Shown here: in pieces, positions 59,696 through 64,000 of the stretch
Layout of the letters: each line of letters opens with the position of its first letter
Numbering within the stretch: the first letter of the stretch is position 1
Source: Aerolutibacter ruishenii
GTDB taxonomy: Bacteria > Pseudomonadota > Gammaproteobacteria > Xanthomonadales > Xanthomonadaceae
Reading direction: 5' to 3'
DNA length: 64,000 nt
Assembly (NCBI RefSeq): GCF_007830115.1
Contig: NZ_VLKP01000003.1
Span: 248,001 to 312,000 of the forward strand
The notes under the pieces: model-generated
Told to the model about the DNA's origin: nothing
Seen by the model: only the letters and a program-made list of their open reading frames with translations
Database searches by the model: none
Position numbers and translations under genes: made by a program

Positions 59696-60169
59696 ATGTG
59701 GCGAAGGCAGGCGTGGGAGGTGATCGTGGGGCTGGTTCGTGCATTGATTGCAGGCATTGCCTGCGCATGCGTGCTGCTTGGGTGTGGTCGAACGCCGCCC
59801 GAGGCCCGGTTGCGCGAGACGATTGATGCGTCGCAACAATACCTTGCGACCCGCGATGCGGCCTCGCTCTCCGACGTGGTTGCCGAGGACTTTGTCGGGC
59901 CGGATGGAATGGATTGCGCTGGCCTGCGGCGCATGGCGCAGGCGGCGTTCCTGCGCTATCGCGCCATCGGCGTGAACCTGGGGCCGATGCAGGTGGACAT
60001 GGCCGACGGTGGGCGTCACGCGACGGTGCGGTTTACCGCGGCGCTCACGGGAGGCGATGGGGCCCTGCTACCCGAGAGCGCACGCCTGTATGCGGTCGAG
60101 AGTGGTTGGCGCGAGGGTGATGGCGGCGCCTGGGAGTTGACCAGTCTGCGTTGGGAAGGAACGAAGTAG
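59696..60169 (+). CDS. small NTF2-like lipoprotein of unknown function
   Basis: About 157 residues with a hydrophobic leader and lipobox (VRALIAGIACACVLLGCG), so probably a membrane-anchored lipoprotein. The mature part (EARLRETIDASQQYLATRDAASLSDVVAEDFVGPDG, ending GGAWELTSLRWEG) has the layout of NTF2/SnoaL-like folds, which bind small ligands or form dimers. The true start may be a GTG a few codons downstream behind gggagg rather than the ATG at 59696. It lies between rpfB and acnA on the opposite strand to both. No role in DSF signalling is known to me. Confidence 0.7.
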   Translation: MWRRQAWEVIVGLVRALIAGIACACVLLGCGRTPPEARLRETIDASQQYLATRDAASLSDVVAEDFVGPDGMDCAGLRRMAQAAFLRYRAIGVNLGPMQVDMADGGRHATVRFTAALTGGDGALLPESARLYAVESGWREGDGGAWELTSLRWEGTK

Positions 60170-60204
60170 CCCGCTCGCCGATCGACCGCAGGGGGTGACG
60201 GTCT

Positions 60205-60233
60205 GCCTTGGGGCGACGCAGCCGCCCCAAGGC
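60205..60233. terminator. bidirectional hairpin between convergent lipoprotein gene and acnA
   Basis: A perfect 11-bp stem (gccttggggcg / cgccccaaggc) with a 7-base loop lies between the two stop codons. It lacks a long T-tract but is very stable. Confidence 0.7.
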
Positions 60234-60249
60234 CCAACCGCGGCCTCCA

Positions 60250-63012
<2,763 letters not shown>

Positions 63013-63240
63013 GGGTGCAGCTCCTTTGGCAGGGTGGCGGGCCAGCCGTGGGGGAAGCGGGCTTGGCTGGCGTCCTTGGGTGCCGCCGGGCAGGCCGGTG
63101 CGGCGCGAACTGCCCCATTATGGCCCCGCCGCATTCAGGTCCGGTGATCGCCGGGCCGGAACGCTGCATCCTTGCATTGGACCTTGGTCTAGTTCGCTTT
63201 GAATGCCTTTGTTTCGGGCCTCGCGAGCCGGTAGGCCAAC

Positions 63241-63279
63241 TTGAGTATGGCCGTTCAGGTATGTATAATTCGTACATAC
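63241..63279 (+). promoter_or_regulatory. vapBC promoter with overlapping palindromic operator
   Basis: TTGAGT (63241-63246) and a perfect TATAAT (63264-63269) are 17 bases apart. An inverted repeat, gtatgta (63259-63265) and tacatac (63273-63279), overlaps the -10 box. This is the usual arrangement for autorepression by a dimeric antitoxin or toxin-antitoxin complex. Confidence 0.85.
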
Positions 63280-63297
63280 TTCGATGCGGAGGCCGCC

Positions 63298-63543
63298 ATG
63301 GAAGCAACCGTCGGCGAGCGTGGCCAGATCACCCTGCCCAAGGCCGTGCGCGATGCGCTGGGCCTGGCCAAGGGCGCCCAGCTCAAGGTCGAGCTGGAGG
63401 GCAACCGCATCGTGCTGCGCAAGAGCGTGGATGACGCCATCTCCCGTGCCCGGGGCCGTTTCAAGCTGGACGGCTTCGAGTCCACCGACGAGGCGATGCG
63501 CGCCATCCGCGGTCGCGCGCCGGGCGAGCCGCTCGAGTCCTGA
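63298..63543 (+). CDS. vapB: AbrB/SpoVT-family antitoxin (VapB type)
   Basis: An 81-residue DNA-binding antitoxin. The N-terminal swapped-hairpin AbrB domain is MEATVGERGQITLPKAVRDALGLAKGAQLKVELEGNRIVLRK. The C-terminal tail (about 45-81, ARGRFKLDGFESTDEAMRAIRG) would wrap the toxin. The ATG at 63298 follows a gcggagg ribosome-binding site; an upstream in-frame ATG lies in the promoter and was rejected. The toxin gene starts 15 bases after its stop. Confidence 0.92.
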   Translation: MEATVGERGQITLPKAVRDALGLAKGAQLKVELEGNRIVLRKSVDDAISRARGRFKLDGFESTDEAMRAIRGRAPGEPLES

Positions 63544-63558
63544 CCGGGCGACGCGCCG

Positions 63559-63960
63559 ATGATCGCCATCGATTCCTCCGTCCTGATTGACCTGCTGGCC
63601 AACGGTCCGCAAGCCGATGCCGCCGAAGCCTGCCTGCGCCAGTGCCTGGGCAACGGCCCGGTGGTGATCAGCGATGTGGCGCTGGCCGAGGTGTGCAGTG
63701 CATTGCGCGACGGCGCCGAGGCGCTGGCCGTGCTGGAGGAGATGAGCATCCGCTTCAGTGCGCTGGAGTCGAAGTCGGCGCTGCGTGCCGGCGAGATGCA
63801 GCGTCGCCATCGCCAACGCGGTGGTCCGCGCGCGCGCGCAGTGCCGGATTTCCTGATCGGGGCCCACGCACTGCTGCAGTGCGATGGCCTGATCACCCGC
63901 GACGACGGGTTTTATCGCCAGTACTTCAAGGGGCTCAAGCTGATCGTGCCAACCGCTTGA
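63559..63960 (+). CDS. vapC: PIN-domain ribonuclease toxin (VapC type)
   Basis: A 133-residue endoribonuclease toxin. The acidic PIN active site is visible: Asp5 in MIAIDSSVLIDLL, Glu in ISDVALAEVCSAL, Asp in RAVPDFLIGAHAL, and Asp in LITRDDGFYRQYF. All are intact, so it should be active when free of VapB. VapC toxins usually cut tRNA or rRNA; the target here is unknown. It is the last gene in the window. Confidence 0.92.
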   Translation: MIAIDSSVLIDLLANGPQADAAEACLRQCLGNGPVVISDVALAEVCSALRDGAEALAVLEEMSIRFSALESKSALRAGEMQRRHRQRGGPRARAVPDFLIGAHALLQCDGLITRDDGFYRQYFKGLKLIVPTA

Positions 63961-64000
63961 GGCCTTGCGGGGAAGGAGCCATGCCGGACCGGAGCCGTCA

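Overview
The window is high-GC chromosomal DNA from a gammaproteobacterium of the Xanthomonadaceae/Lysobacteraceae (Xanthomonas, Lysobacter, Luteimonas and relatives). The strongest evidence is a near-complete rpf (DSF quorum-sensing) cluster in the order known from Xanthomonas: carA-carB-greA-rpfE-recJ-prfB-lysS-rpfG-rpfC, then rpfF, rpfB and acnA (rpfA) on the other strand. The Xanthomonas-type Fur and the OmpA, STN-receptor and FecIR proteins agree with this. The genus cannot be fixed from this sequence alone.

Layout. 1-3.5 kb: asnS, an A-type Fe-S carrier (iscA) and the ribosomal operon rpsF-rpsR-rplI. 3.8-6.7 kb: dnaB, whose Walker A motif is interrupted by a 495-residue intein with a LAGLIDADG endonuclease and helix-turn-helix segments. 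6.8-10.6 kb: photolyase, a wax ester synthase/DGAT and an OmpA-type lipoprotein. 10.6-17.5 kb: a FecI/FecR/STN-type TonB receptor unit divergent from a secreted cyanophycinase fused to an isoaspartyl peptidase. This looks like a regulated system for scavenging cyanophycin or isoaspartyl peptides.

17.5-27.5 kb: a roughly 10-kb phage-derived element lying against the 3' end of the tmRNA gene ssrA. It has a P4-type integrase, small translationally coupled early genes, an AlpA-like regulator, a replication-type protein with an internal iteron array, an HNH nuclease, an HK97-type capsid gene and a tape-measure gene. Terminase, portal, protease, connectors, other tail genes and lysis genes are absent, so it is a deleted prophage or a satellite-like element.

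27.5-42.4 kb: ssrA, an orphan CHASE-PAS histidine kinase, smpB, ratA-rnfH, bamE, fur, recN, hrcA-grpE-dnaK-dnaJ, a DUF1631 protein and dapB. This is ordinary core genome concerned with ribosome rescue, outer-membrane assembly, iron control, DNA repair and heat shock.

42.6-63 kb: carAB and the rpf region described above. RpfF makes the DSF fatty-acid signal, RpfB is the linked acyl-CoA ligase, RpfC senses DSF, and RpfG hydrolyses cyclic di-GMP. prfB carries the classical autoregulatory +1 frameshift. 63.2-64 kb: a VapBC-type toxin-antitoxin pair with a clear promoter and an overlapping palindromic operator. Apart from the 332-base stretch in front of dnaB, no gene-free interval exceeds about 300 bases.
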